Assembly (NCBI RefSeq): GCF_000313135.1
Contig: NW_004457613.1
Location: 1-28,402 of the forward strand
Source: Acanthamoeba castellanii str. Neff
Taxonomy: Eukaryota; Discosea; Longamoebia; Acanthamoebidae
Direction: 5' to 3'
Length of the DNA stretch: 28,402 nt
The translations under genes were made by a program, and so were the position numbers. Of the stretch, positions 9,501 through 19,256 are shown in pieces. Under the pieces are notes generated by a model. The model made no database searches. It saw only the letters and a list, made by a program, of their open reading frames with translations, and was not told where the DNA came from. The number at the start of each line of letters is the position of its first letter. The stretch's first letter is position 1.

Positions 9501-11561
9501 CGACCCGTGCAAGAATCTTCTCGAAGACAACGTCATCGTGCAGCACATCACTGAGCAGGTTCTTTGCTACTGAAGCGGCATTGGAGAACATATTGTCCAT
9601 GTCTGTAGAGGCGCAAAAGGTCACCACAGTGAGTGCAACTTGTGGTGGAAGACAGCTGTAATAAACGACGTGTACCATATTCCTGACGCAAGTAGTCAAG
9701 CGGTTGTTCGTAGAATAATTGGAGATGCACAGGCGAGAGCTGGCACATGGAGACCAGATCGTCAATGAGCCGATCAGCCTGACCCTCGAGCATCATTGCT
9801 CGAGTGTCCTTCGGTGCCAGGCTGCAGCCAACATGTCATTGTGAGTAACAGCGGGGCCACGGGTATCAACGTGTCAGTATGAGTAGTGGTGTTGGCAGGA
9901 GGTGGGCACCAATTCAACAGAAATGCTGTAAGCGAAACCACGACGGGCTGCGAGAGTTTCCACTGTTTGGAACAGTAGTCGTGCAGGCATCGCAGGCAGA
10001 TCTTGGTCAGGGCCTGCATACGCTCGTCGGCTCCCAATCGATCTGCTTGCTTTCTCGCTCTGGGAGTGGTATAACGATTCGTGAGTGGCCACTCACGACA
10101 CTCGCCACACTCACGATACTCACGAACCTCCGATTCATGTATCGGGTCAATACGATCCAGCCGTATCGCTTGCATTTCCACCAAGCCAGCTGAGCTGCGG
10201 AGAGGTCGTCATCCGCGGGGCACACATCCCACCGTTCAAAGGGCAGGGTGGCGTCGACGAGGGCAGAGATTTGGTCGTTCCACCCGCGTTGTTGCTCCGC
10301 GCTCTGTTCCGCTATGCTTCCGCCCTACGCACGTATCGGTGTGGTGGATCGAAGAGTTAGCGCACATTTCCACAACTCCTAACACGCACCCACATAGCAA
10401 TAAAGAGCCAAGAAAAATGGAGACGCCGGTGCACCGAAGGGTTAGGAGGAGGAACCATGCGGGAGAGTGCCCAATAGGATTTGAGCAGATATTGGATGTG
10501 GGTGGTATGTTGTTCGAGCTTGGCCTTATCCTCCATGAGCCTTGTGAACAGCTTCAACAAAACGGGAAGCACATGCTCGACGATCTCGAGCTTGACCGAA
10601 TTGAAGGCCGTGCTGTGTGTTCAATTGAAATTGAGTGAGATGAGTGGTGGCTACAACGCAACATGCGCGCGCGCGGGAAAGAGGCGGTCTTCGAGAGAAG
10701 AAACTGTACCGATATTGGAAGTGCTTGTTGAGGTTGTACAAAACGGCAAGCGCTTCTTCGAGAAGGAGGCCGTCGACTGGTGACTGTTGCCGTACCGAGT
10801 CGGCATCACTCTCGGAGCGGCGGTGCACCACCTTTTCCTTACCCTTCGTCTGTCCCCTTTCGCCAGCCGAGTCACCGGTGTTAGCGGCGACGGTGTGACC
10901 CGAGCCGACGGAGGCTGCACTTCTCAAGATGATCGTCATGGCTCGGTCGAGGAAGGTCTTGCAGGGCGATGCAGCGTGGCAATCGTCCTCCCACGCTCGC
11001 TGCACGCAACCATGGAGAATGGTACGCCAAGGTTCGGCTCGGGCGCCCTGTCCTGCGCTGGCCGCCGCTGGCGCTGGTGCAAAGAGGGCATCCATCAGGC
11101 CCTCGCGTATGGCCTGCTTGTCCTCGGCAGGCATGGTCGGTTCGTGCCAGCGCGTGCGGATGTGGTCCTGCAGCGCGTTGGCCACCACCAACTTGAGCGG
11201 CAGAGGCAAAGCCTGGTCCGGCGCCGAGGAGGAGAGCTCCTCTTCGAGAGCGTGAAGCAGCACCCGCACCAGGTCCCTTCCGAAGTGGGCTCGCGTTTGC
11301 ACCTTAGCGGAGTAAGGATGAGGCGCCTTTGTTAATAATAGACCTCGCACGTTGGAGATAGCAGAGCGGCGGCGTACACAGACGACGCCCAAAACGAAGG
11401 CTTAGGGCCTGTTTTCTTTTAAAAAAAGAAATGGTATGGGGGGGAAGGGGCACCTGTCGGAGTTGTTGTGCAGGATCATTGCCGTTGAGTCGCTGCAGAA
11501 TGTCCTTCTCCCCTTCAGTGGCAACCCATTCTTTGGCGGCGGCGGTGTCGCTCTCCTCCAT
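6010..11561 (-). CDS. Importin-7/8-type karyopherin beta
   Basis: A nuclear import receptor built from HEAT repeats, expected to carry cargo through the nuclear pore and to release it on Ran-GTP. About 19 exons: 11561-11454, 11302-10710, 10612-10456, 10303-10124, 10049-9910, 9821-9676, 9602-9485, 9369-9219, 9125-8892, about 8779-8585, 8494-8349, 8251-8172, about 8101-7973, 7880-7762, 7660-7318, 7200-6787, 6722-6614, 6455-6345 and 6275-6010. Recognition rests on stretches collinear with human IPO7/IPO8: LPLKLVVANALQDHIRTRW near the N-terminus, LAWWKCKRYGW at 10170-10200, LYYNPTITVQCL at 7500 and an acidic, lysine-rich C-terminal stretch at 6850-7130. The start is the first ATG (11561), and exon 1 gives exactly 36 codons. 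The joins near 6.3, 7.9 and 8.8 kb are not settled, so exact length is uncertain. It shares a short upstream region with the divergent gene at 11695. Confidence 0.85.
6308..6326. repeat. (GA)n microsatellite
   Basis: A GA run inside the last intron of the importin gene (a CT run on the sense strand). It adds to the uncertainty about the last exon join. Confidence 0.85.
6484..6555. repeat. (ACGC)18 tetranucleotide array
   Basis: Seventy-two nucleotides of uninterrupted ACGC, 18 units, lying in a late importin intron between the exons at about 6614-6722 and 6345-6455. On the sense strand it is (GCGT)n. Units are identical with no spacers, so this is a microsatellite and not a CRISPR array. Confidence 0.95.
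8309..8324. repeat. (GT)n microsatellite
   Basis: Eight GT units in an importin intron, close to the donor that follows the exon ending at 8349. Confidence 0.85.
10079..10126. repeat. Palindrome plus GTGAGT-type repeats in an importin intron
   Basis: On the minus strand the intron opens with four units of about 9-10 nt (GTGAGTATC, GTGAGTGTG, GCGAGTGTC, GTGAGTGGC). The last unit merges into a perfect 20-nt palindrome at 10079-10098 centred on GGCC. Three of the four units contain GTGAGT, a good 5' splice-site sequence. The reading frame around it supports the first GTGAGT (10123-10118) as the donor. Confidence 0.8.
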
Positions 11562-11694
11562 TACTTGCCCCGTGCACACGAGTGGCCCCCGTTCAAAACA
11601 AAGAAAAAGAAACGAAACCGCCTTACGCCGGGAAATGATGATTTTCTATGCCAATTTCTTCTCTTCCTTGGGCGCCCTTCGGCACAAACCACCG
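11562..11694. promoter_or_regulatory. Shared upstream region of divergent importin and lysine-rich genes
   Basis: Only 133 nt separate the importin ATG (11561, minus strand) from the ATG at 11695 on the plus strand, or 73 nt if the in-frame ATG at 11635 is used. Both core promoters must fit here or overlap the coding sequence. No specific motif is defended. Confidence 0.45.
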
Positions 11695-12152
11695 ATGGAC
11701 ACAAAGAAGGCCACGGCTGTAGCCCCGAGTATGGTGGCCTCTGGAGGGGCAGTACCCACCACCTATTCTACTGCTGCGGGCATCAACGGCGGCAGTGGTT
11801 CACACGCCGTTCGACAACCACCGGCAATGAGCGCCAGCGCACCGGTGCCCACCACCAAAGTGGCAAAGGAGAAAGCTACGACGAAGGACACACCGAAGAA
11901 AAAGAAGAAGAAGAAGAAGAAGAGCAAGAAGAAGAATGCCTCCGAGAAGGTGCCACTTATGGGCAAGGTCAAGCAAGCCAAAATGGCGCACAAGATGACC
12001 AAGGGTAACGCTCCTGCCTTCTCTCGGACTCAACCATAGGTCTCACCATGATACCTGCCTGCCTTTCAGGGCTGACGTGGCGGCAACGGTGGAAGCTCTT
12101 CAAGTGTTACCGCAAGCTCAGCAAGTTGTGCAGCTGCTGCACGTCTACCTGA
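11695..12152 (+). CDS. Small lysine-rich protein of unknown function
   Basis: Not recognised. Exons 11695-12004 and 12070-12152, joined by a GTAACG..CAG intron, give 130 aa in frame. An upstream in-frame ATG pair at 11635/11638 would add 19-20 residues. The first ~70 residues are low-complexity (Ala, Ser, Thr, Gly, Pro). Then comes a polylysine block encoded by AAG repeats (11899-11938), the stretch KVPLMGKVKQAKMAHK and a basic spliced tail rich in Trp, Arg and Lys that ends in a cysteine cluster (CSCC). If the intron is retained the protein ends instead at 12039 with a Ser/Pro tail. The polylysine resembles nucleolar or nucleic-acid-binding tails, but that is only composition. It may not be translated. 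Confidence 0.5.
11899..11938 (+). repeat. AAG trinucleotide run encoding polylysine
   Basis: A nearly pure AAG/AAA stretch that encodes ten consecutive lysines, then Ser and three more lysines. It lies inside the short gene at 11695-12152. Confidence 0.85.
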
Positions 12153-12347
12153 CAAACACCAACTTTTCGTCTGTACACTACTCAGTAGACCTGCGCCGAG
12201 GTCGAGAAATCGTATTTTCTCTCAATTTTCTCGAGGCTAACCGCACCGAGCAGCAGAGCGGAGAGGAACTGCGCAGTCCCCACAGAAGGGGAACAGGACC
12301 AAGAACCAGAACAGTTCTCAGAGCAAGAAGAAGAGAAGCAGCAGAAC

Positions 12348-15300
12348 ATGTGGCGTCGATTAAAGCGGGTCACGATCTACGCCGGCGTAGGAAGTGCGGT
12401 GGCGGCTGGTGGCTTGCTGCTCTACGCCTCGTCGCCCTTTACTGGTGTGAACGCGTCGACCTCACTCACCGGCCCACGGAAAACGACGCTAATCCCCGAC
12501 TTCCCCGCACCTGCAACCACCGTGCCAACAAGGTATGCCGAGCTCTCTCTCTCTCTCTCTCTCAGCCTCTCCGATTTGTAATCGCTAACGATTTCTTAAT
12601 TTCGTTCCATGCTGGTGGATGATATCATCCAGGGATGAGCAGTTGGCGAAGCTGCAGGAGGGAAAGGAGTTTGATCTGCTGGTTGTGGGCGGTGGCGCCA
12701 CCGGTGCGGGCATTGCCCTGGATGCGGCCACACGCGGCCTTAACATCGCCCTCGTGGAGAAGTACGACTTCTCCTCCGGCACCTCCTCGCGCAGCACCAA
12801 GCTCGTCCACGGCGGAGTGCGTTATCTCGAGAAGGTAGGGACTCCTTTGCTCGGTGGCCTTCCCTGCTGTGACTAATGCCGCGGCGCGACGTTCCTGGCC
12901 GCCTGTTGTGCCTGCTTCTTCCACGTACACAACCAGGCCATCAAGAACCTGGACTACGAGCAGTACAAGATGGTGAGAGAGGCGTTGCACGAGCGGGCCA
13001 CGGTGCTCAAGGTCGCGCCGCACCTCTCCTATCAAATGCCCATCATGCTGCCCATCTACAAGTGGTGGCAGGTACGTTGCGCTGCCTCCCTTTCTCTGCT
13101 CTACACACACGTGTATGTGCCCGATACTTAAGTAGACTGCGCCATGCGGCATAATGTAGGTCCCCTATTTCTGGGCAGGCTCCAAGCTGTATGATGTTTT
13201 CGCTGGCAGCCAGCGTCTGGAAAGCAGCTACTTTCTGTCCAAAGGTCCGATCTCCCAACCCTGCATCAGGGCTCTCAGCCCTTCTTGCGTCTGGTGGCCT
13301 GGCTTCCTGACCGATCGGTTTGCGAAAAACCTCCAGGCAAGGCACTGGAAAAGTTCCCTATGCTGCGCTCCGACTCGCTCGTGGGCGCAATGGTATACTA
13401 CGACGGCGCCCACAATGACTCGCGGACCAACATTGCTCTTGCATTGACCGCCGCCACGTACGGGGCCACTGTGGCCAATCACGTCGAGGTGCGCTCCCTC
13501 ACGAAACTGCCGTGTGCGTGCGTGCTCTTTGTGTTGATGCCCTGCGTGCAGGTAGTCTCCCTTATTCGGGCTAAGGTGACGGATGAGAGCGGCAAGGAGA
13601 AGGAAGTCGTCTCCGGAGCAGGTACCTTGGTCGTTCTCTTTCAAAACATCACGCTAAGCGTATAGATATATAGTCCATGCTTATTGATGCTTCTTATTGG
13701 TGTAAGTCGTCCGCGACACGCTCAGCGGGAAAACCTGGGAGGTGAAAGCCAAGGGAGTGATCAATGCCACTGGCCCCTTCACCGACGCAGTTCGCAAAAT
13801 GGATGAGGTATCTGTCCCTTCCCTAGAGTGGCCGGCATCTAACCCTACTGGTTTGTCGGGAGACTGATAGGAGAGTGCGTACATAGGGCGATAAGTGCGA
13901 GAACTTGGTCATCCCCAGTGCGGGTGTGCATATCGTACTTCCGGATTACTACTCTCCCCGCGACATGGGCCTTCTCGATCCGGCCACAAGTGATGGACGA
14001 GTGATCTTCTTTTTGCCTTGGGTACTTAGCCACCCTAACCCAGTCCGACACCTTGCTGCGCGTGATGACCCCTCACAAAATCGTCGTTGACAGGAAGGGA
14101 ACACCATCAGCGGTACGACAGATACTCCCACCACCCTCTCTGACCAGCCGAGGCCACTGGAGGAGGAAATCTCGTTCATCCTCAAAGAGGTGTCCAACTA
14201 CCTCAACCAGGTTCGGCCGCTTCGCTTCTGTCAGCACTTCTTTTACACGCAAGGCTCTTACTCTCGTCTTCCATTGGTGCCCTAATTGAATTAGGATGTC
14301 ACCGTGCGAAGAGGAGATGTGTTGGCGGCGTGGAGCGGCATCCGGCCGCTCGTCAAGGATCCTACTAAACTGGGCAAGGCTGGCACCCAAGGTAAGTTTA
14401 CAGGCATCAAGATCCACCGTTTCATAATTAAAGATGTACACTGACAATCTTGGTTTCATCTGGTCAAGGTCTCGCGCGCAATCACATCATCACCATCAGC
14501 GATTCCAAGCTCTTGACCATCGCAGGAGGAAAATGGACCACTTACAGGTTGCTCATACCTCCTCAAACGACAGCACGCATCCAGGATCATCCACTTATAT
14601 TTAAGATTGATCCACCTTCAGAGAGATGGCTGAGGAAGCCGTTGACAAGGCGATCGCTGAGTACGGCCTCAAGCCACGCAACATCTGTGTGACTACAGAT
14701 GTGTACCTCCTTGGCGCTAGAGATTGGACGCCGACCATGTTCATCAAGCTCATCCAAAATTACGGTATCCAGCGCGAGGTGCGTCCTTTATTCACCTGCG
14801 TGAGTGTACACCACAAGCCTTTGCATTGACGAGGATACGTCCAGGTTGCACAACACCTCGCCAGCACGTATGGCGATCGTGCCTTTGAGGTGGCTAAAGT
14901 GGCGACACCGACTGGCAAGCGGTACGTCTCTTCCTCCATGCTATGCCCAATTACACTTTGCGCGGTTGTGCAATGCGCGTGTCTGTGTCAATGCCCTGGA
15001 GAACATCAGTAAAGAGCGCATGCACATTGGTGAAGTCGAGCGCTAACAACCCAATTGCACACGTTGTCCGCACACCGTAGGTGGCCAGTGCTTGGTAGGC
15101 CGCTGGCCGAGGGCTATCCCTACCTCGAGGAGGAAGTCCGACACGCCGTGCACCACGAGTACGCCTGCACGGCAGAGGTGAGCTTTAACCCCCCGGAGGT
15201 CCTGTAGCCATGACTCGGCTAAGGCAATTTCGATCCTACCCCTCCGCTAGGACGTACTGGCGCGTCGCACGCGTCTGGCGTTTTTGAATGCCAACGTGGC

Positions 15301-16060
15301 TTTGGATGTCTTGCCGCGCGTGATTGACATCATGGCCGAAGAGCTCCGCTGGGACGACGCCAGGAAGAAGCACGAGTACGCCCGTGGCTTTGGCTTGGTT
15401 GGCGTTGTTGCTGTTCCTGTCTCTCATTTGCTTGAACCCGACGGCTCTCCTTCAGGTACGAAAACACCAAGAAGTTCCTGCGTACCATGGGCCTGGAAGA
15501 CATCAACTCGCGCGGCGTTTTCAACAACATGGACATCCTCCACTACCGGTACCCCTTCAGCCGTCAGTATTGTATCTCTCCTTAACTCTATCGCTGATGA
15601 CGAGATTGGTCGGGTGCAGAGAATGCTTTGATGCCATCGATACTGAGCACAAGGGCCACATCTCCAAGCAAAAGCTCAAGGAATTCGTCAAATCGGTGCC
15701 TCCTTGAATCTTCAACGTGCCGCAGCATTGCACGTACATCGTCATCTTGGGCGCTGTGCCAAACTAATATAATTCGTTTGCAGGAGAAGAAGGATATGCG
15801 AGACACGGAAATCGATGCACGGCTTGACTACATCGACGAGAACAAGGATGGTGTGATCGAGTTCAACGAGTTCCTTGAGGTACAAGCACTTCACAATGTC
15901 TGTACTTGACATCCCACAGCTAACCACTGTGGTACTTATGTACCTTTGGGTAACGCAGTTGATGGCGGCCATTGACACGCACGAGGAACGCGACAAGTAC
16001 CGCCGCGCCCGGTCGATGGAACGCAAGATCCCCACCCACCGATCTGCTGGCGGCTTGTGA
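12348..16060 (+). CDS. GPD2: Mitochondrial FAD-dependent glycerol-3-phosphate dehydrogenase with EF-hands
   Basis: Oxidises sn-glycerol-3-phosphate to dihydroxyacetone phosphate and passes electrons to ubiquinone at the mitochondrial inner membrane (glycerophosphate shuttle). Nineteen exons: 12348-12532, 12633-12834, 12937-13071, 13160-13244, 13337-13488, 13552-13621, 13707-13807, 13887-14021, 14094-14210, 14295-14391, 14469-14547, 14622-14778, 14845-14921, 15081-15177, 15251-15375, 15456-15566, 15620-15695, 15784-15879, 15959-16060. They total 2199 nt, 732 aa, close to the animal enzyme. The N-terminus has a basic stretch then a hydrophobic segment (about 10-27), as in GPD2. The FAD dinucleotide-binding glycines are at about 81-88 ([10 protein letters not shown]). 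The C-terminus carries two EF-hand-like loops: one degenerate, and one canonical at 685-696 ([12 protein letters not shown]). The terminal RSAGGL matches the RSCGGL end of animal GPD2. Calcium activation is therefore plausible. Confidence 0.96.
12543..12563. repeat. (CT)n tract in GPD2 intron 1
   Basis: A CT dinucleotide run a few bases after the first intron's donor. Confidence 0.85.
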
Positions 16061-16144
16061 GTGCTCCCTACCCCGCTCGTTCCCAACAACATCGAGCTTT
16101 AGCCAAGAGAGTCCCGACCTTTCTTTTCCGCTGTCTTGTTGAGG

Positions 16145-16203
16145 GGGGCGCCCACTCCATTGCATTGCGGACTTGTTCGAGTTGTTGCTGGAATACTACC
16201 CAC
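16145..16203 (+). repeat. Direct repeat copy A1
   Basis: Begins GGGGCGCCCACTCC and shares the core GCGGACTTGTTCGAGTTGTT with a second copy at 16617-16690, with small insertions and deletions. Both end in TGGAATACTACCCAC-like sequence. Confidence 0.8.
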
Positions 16204-16490
16204 AACTCATACCACAATGTCGGAGAGCTGATGGCAAAGAGTGGTGGAGATGTGAGTCCAAAGTAAGGTTCAAAGGACCAGTGGTGTGGTGTGGGGGGAG
16301 CAGAACACCTGCTGGTCCGCAGTGGTGAAAACTTGATGTCGTGCAGCGACTTTGATGTAGTCCCCTCTAGTCTCCAGGTGGGCATGCCAATGGGAGATTT
16401 CGCACGCAAGCTGCCAAGAGAGAAAGATGGATGGAGTGTGTCAGACAGAGCAAGTGGAGGACTTGACCGCGATCTGAGGAGGGGAGGGGT

Positions 16491-16612
16491 CTTCCACGTA
16501 AACAACCAGGCCATCGAGAACCTGGACTACGAGCAGGACGTACCAGGTGGTGAGAGAGGCGTTGCACGAGCGGGCCACGGTGCTCAAGGTCGCGCCGCGC
16601 CTCCCCTATCAA
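16491..16612 (+). pseudogene. Broken genomic copy of GPD2 intron-2 end and exon 3
   Basis: Nearly identical to 12918-13035 of the GPD2 gene. The match starts inside intron 2, before the acceptor (CTTCCACGTA..ACAACCAG), and continues through most of exon 3. It contains an indel where GPD2 reads GAGCAGTACAAGATGG and the copy reads GAGCAGGACGTACCAGG, which shifts the frame. Because the intron end was copied, this arose from genomic DNA, not from spliced mRNA. No function is expected. Confidence 0.9.
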
Positions 16613-16616
16613 TCAA

Positions 16617-16690
16617 GGGGGCGCCCACTCCCTTGCGGACTTGTTCGAGTTGTTGTTGTGGTTGTTTGCCACGCTGGAATTACCACCCAC
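16617..16690 (+). repeat. Direct repeat copy A2
   Basis: Second copy of the repeat at 16145-16203, directly abutting the GPD2 exon-3 fragment. It has an internal expansion of GTT/GTG triplets. Confidence 0.8.
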
Positions 16691-16840
16691 CCAGACAAGT
16701 GAAGCCCCGCCAATCGGTTCTGCTGCAGTCATCCCGAGTAAGCCGAGTGCGGCCAGGACGCGTGCAAGTTCTGGTGGTGTGAAATTTATCATCCCGCCCT
16801 AGCTAAGCTTGCAGAAGAAAAGAAGAAGTCGAAGGAGGAC

Positions 16841-18121
16841 ATGTCAGTCGTACAGCGCCTCACGGCGGCCTTCCGTACCAACCCCACCGAACGAGCACAC
16901 CTGCTTACGTCGACTGCCGGCGGCTGCATCCAGCAACCGCCCCTTTGCCTCGGCACCGGCGAGGAGGAAGGAGGGCTGCGCGCAACGGCCCTGCACGTAA
17001 CGGATGACGAGCTGCGCCACCTCAAAGACTTCACCACCAGCGAGCCGCTCGCCTCGCAAGAGGCTGCGTCAGCCTGCACCGCGGAGAACCTGTGCTCCAG
17101 CCGGGTGTGGCTCTATGGCGACCGACAAACATGGCAGGACTGGGGCATCTCCCTCTGGTCCGAGTTTCTCGGCACCTTCCTCATGGTCTTCGTCGGTACC
17201 CCCCCCCTCACTTTTCTCCTTCGTCGTTCCTCTTTTCCTTTTCCGCTTTTCTTTTTTTCTTGGTTCTTTTTTTCCTGGTGTGTTGGGCCTGACGCGGCAC
17301 GGACGGTCGGCGTGTGCACACAAGGATGCGGTATCGGCGTGCGGGGAGCGACGAAGGAGGTGAACTCGATGGCGTTCTTTCTGGTGATCATCTTCATCGT
17401 GGAGGCCTTCGTGCCGTTCTCTGGAGCGCACTTCAATCCAGTGGTGAGCCTGGTCATGTTTTTGAGCGGGGTGACGTGCTTGAGTCTGCTGGTGCTGCAC
17501 ACCCTCGTGCAGTGCTTCGCTGCGACCGTGGCCTCCTACCTCATGCTCCTCCTACTCCCCGAGACCGAGAAAATGAACTGCGCCGTCACCACTGTACAGG
17601 AGGCCTGGCACAACCCCATGGGTCCGCACCTCCTCCCATGTGAGGATGGCACTACACGACACGACACACATGGCACACGATTCTTACCGCGCTGCGCCGC
17701 ACGATAGGTATATGGAAGGCCATCTGCATGGAAGCGATCATGACGGGCGTCCTCATCTACGTCATCCTTACCACCGGCCTTCACTCCAAATCCAAGGAGC
17801 GCAATGCCCTCTCCACCCTGGCCGTGGCCTGCACAGTGGGTACGGCCACACACTCTTTTCAGTCAACGCCCCACATGGCCCGTGCTCGCTCCTGTGCGCT
17901 CGAGCGTCTTGGTGGACCTCCGCTAACCGCGGTGGTGACCACCAGCAACGCTGATCCTGCTGGGCGGCGATCTCACAGGCACGTCCATGAACCCGGCACG
18001 AAGTCTGGGACCGGCCATCGCGTGCGGCTACTGGCAGTACCAGTGGATCTACTTTGTAGGCCCGCCTATTGGCGCCGTGCTCGCGTGGGTCTCCTACACC
18101 CTCACCCACCACAAGATCTGA
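16841..18121 (+). CDS. Aquaporin (MIP family)
   Basis: A membrane channel for water or small solutes; in amoebae such channels may serve the plasma membrane or contractile vacuole (inference). Exons 16841-17195, 17325-17621, 17708-17839 and 17946-18121 give 960 nt, 319 aa. A ~95-residue hydrophilic N-terminal extension precedes the first membrane span ([16 protein letters not shown]). The two pore motifs are GAHFNPV (Asn156; NPV instead of NPA) and GTSMNPARS (Asn277, with the selectivity-filter Arg280). Aquaglyceroporins have Asp after the NPAR arginine; here it is Ser, so a water-type aquaporin is more likely despite the neighbouring glycerol-phosphate enzyme. The ATG at 16841 is the first in frame with the domain. 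The gene converges with the ArfGAP, 106 nt apart. Confidence 0.93.
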
Positions 18122-18227
18122 GCAGCGCTCTAGGGTCACTCAGCTCTGTAATAATTCCTCCCTCACCTTTCATCTGTACACCGCAATGACTCAAGGTCCC
18201 CGCCCACTCGTCGCACGGTGCAGACGC

Positions 18228-19107
<880 letters not shown>

Positions 19108-19256
19108 CTCAAGTCTTCGCGTCGAAGCAATCTTCGATGTTTCTTTTCCTTTTTTTTTCTTTTCCCTTTCCGAGAGAGAGTTCATTTTGGTGGTCGCGCA
19201 GGCAGGTATCAAGCAACACAAAGAGCCGGCAACCCGTGAACAGGTCGGAGGAAGCG
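19108..19256. promoter_or_regulatory. Shared promoter region of divergent ArfGAP and phosphatase genes
   Basis: 149 nt between two opposed start codons. It contains a pyrimidine tract at about 19139-19171 (mostly T and C on the plus strand) followed by a GAGAGAGAG stretch. These are the most distinctive elements; no known factor site is claimed. Confidence 0.5.

Larger units (their letters stand above)
16061..16840. other. Intergenic gap with duplicated fragments
   Basis: About 780 nt between GPD2 and the aquaporin. It contains a partial copy of GPD2 exon 3 (16491-16612) and two copies of a ~60-70 nt repeat (16145-16203 and 16617-16690). The open frame at 16291-16782 runs through this patchwork and does not look like a gene. 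The last part must contain the aquaporin promoter. Confidence 0.6.

Noticed and set aside
12077..12622. Plus-strand open frame of 181 codons
   Set aside because: It overlaps the first exon of GPD2 in another frame and the spliced tail of the lysine-rich gene, and its later part reads through a CT repeat.
16291..16782. Plus-strand open frame of 163 codons between GPD2 and the aquaporin
   Set aside because: It runs through the frame-shifted copy of GPD2 exon 3 and a repeat, so it is a patchwork without a domain.
12348..18121. A glycerol-metabolism cluster formed by GPD2 and an aquaglyceroporin
   Set aside because: The channel has Ser after the second NPAR motif instead of the Asp typical of glycerol facilitators, so the proximity is probably accidental.
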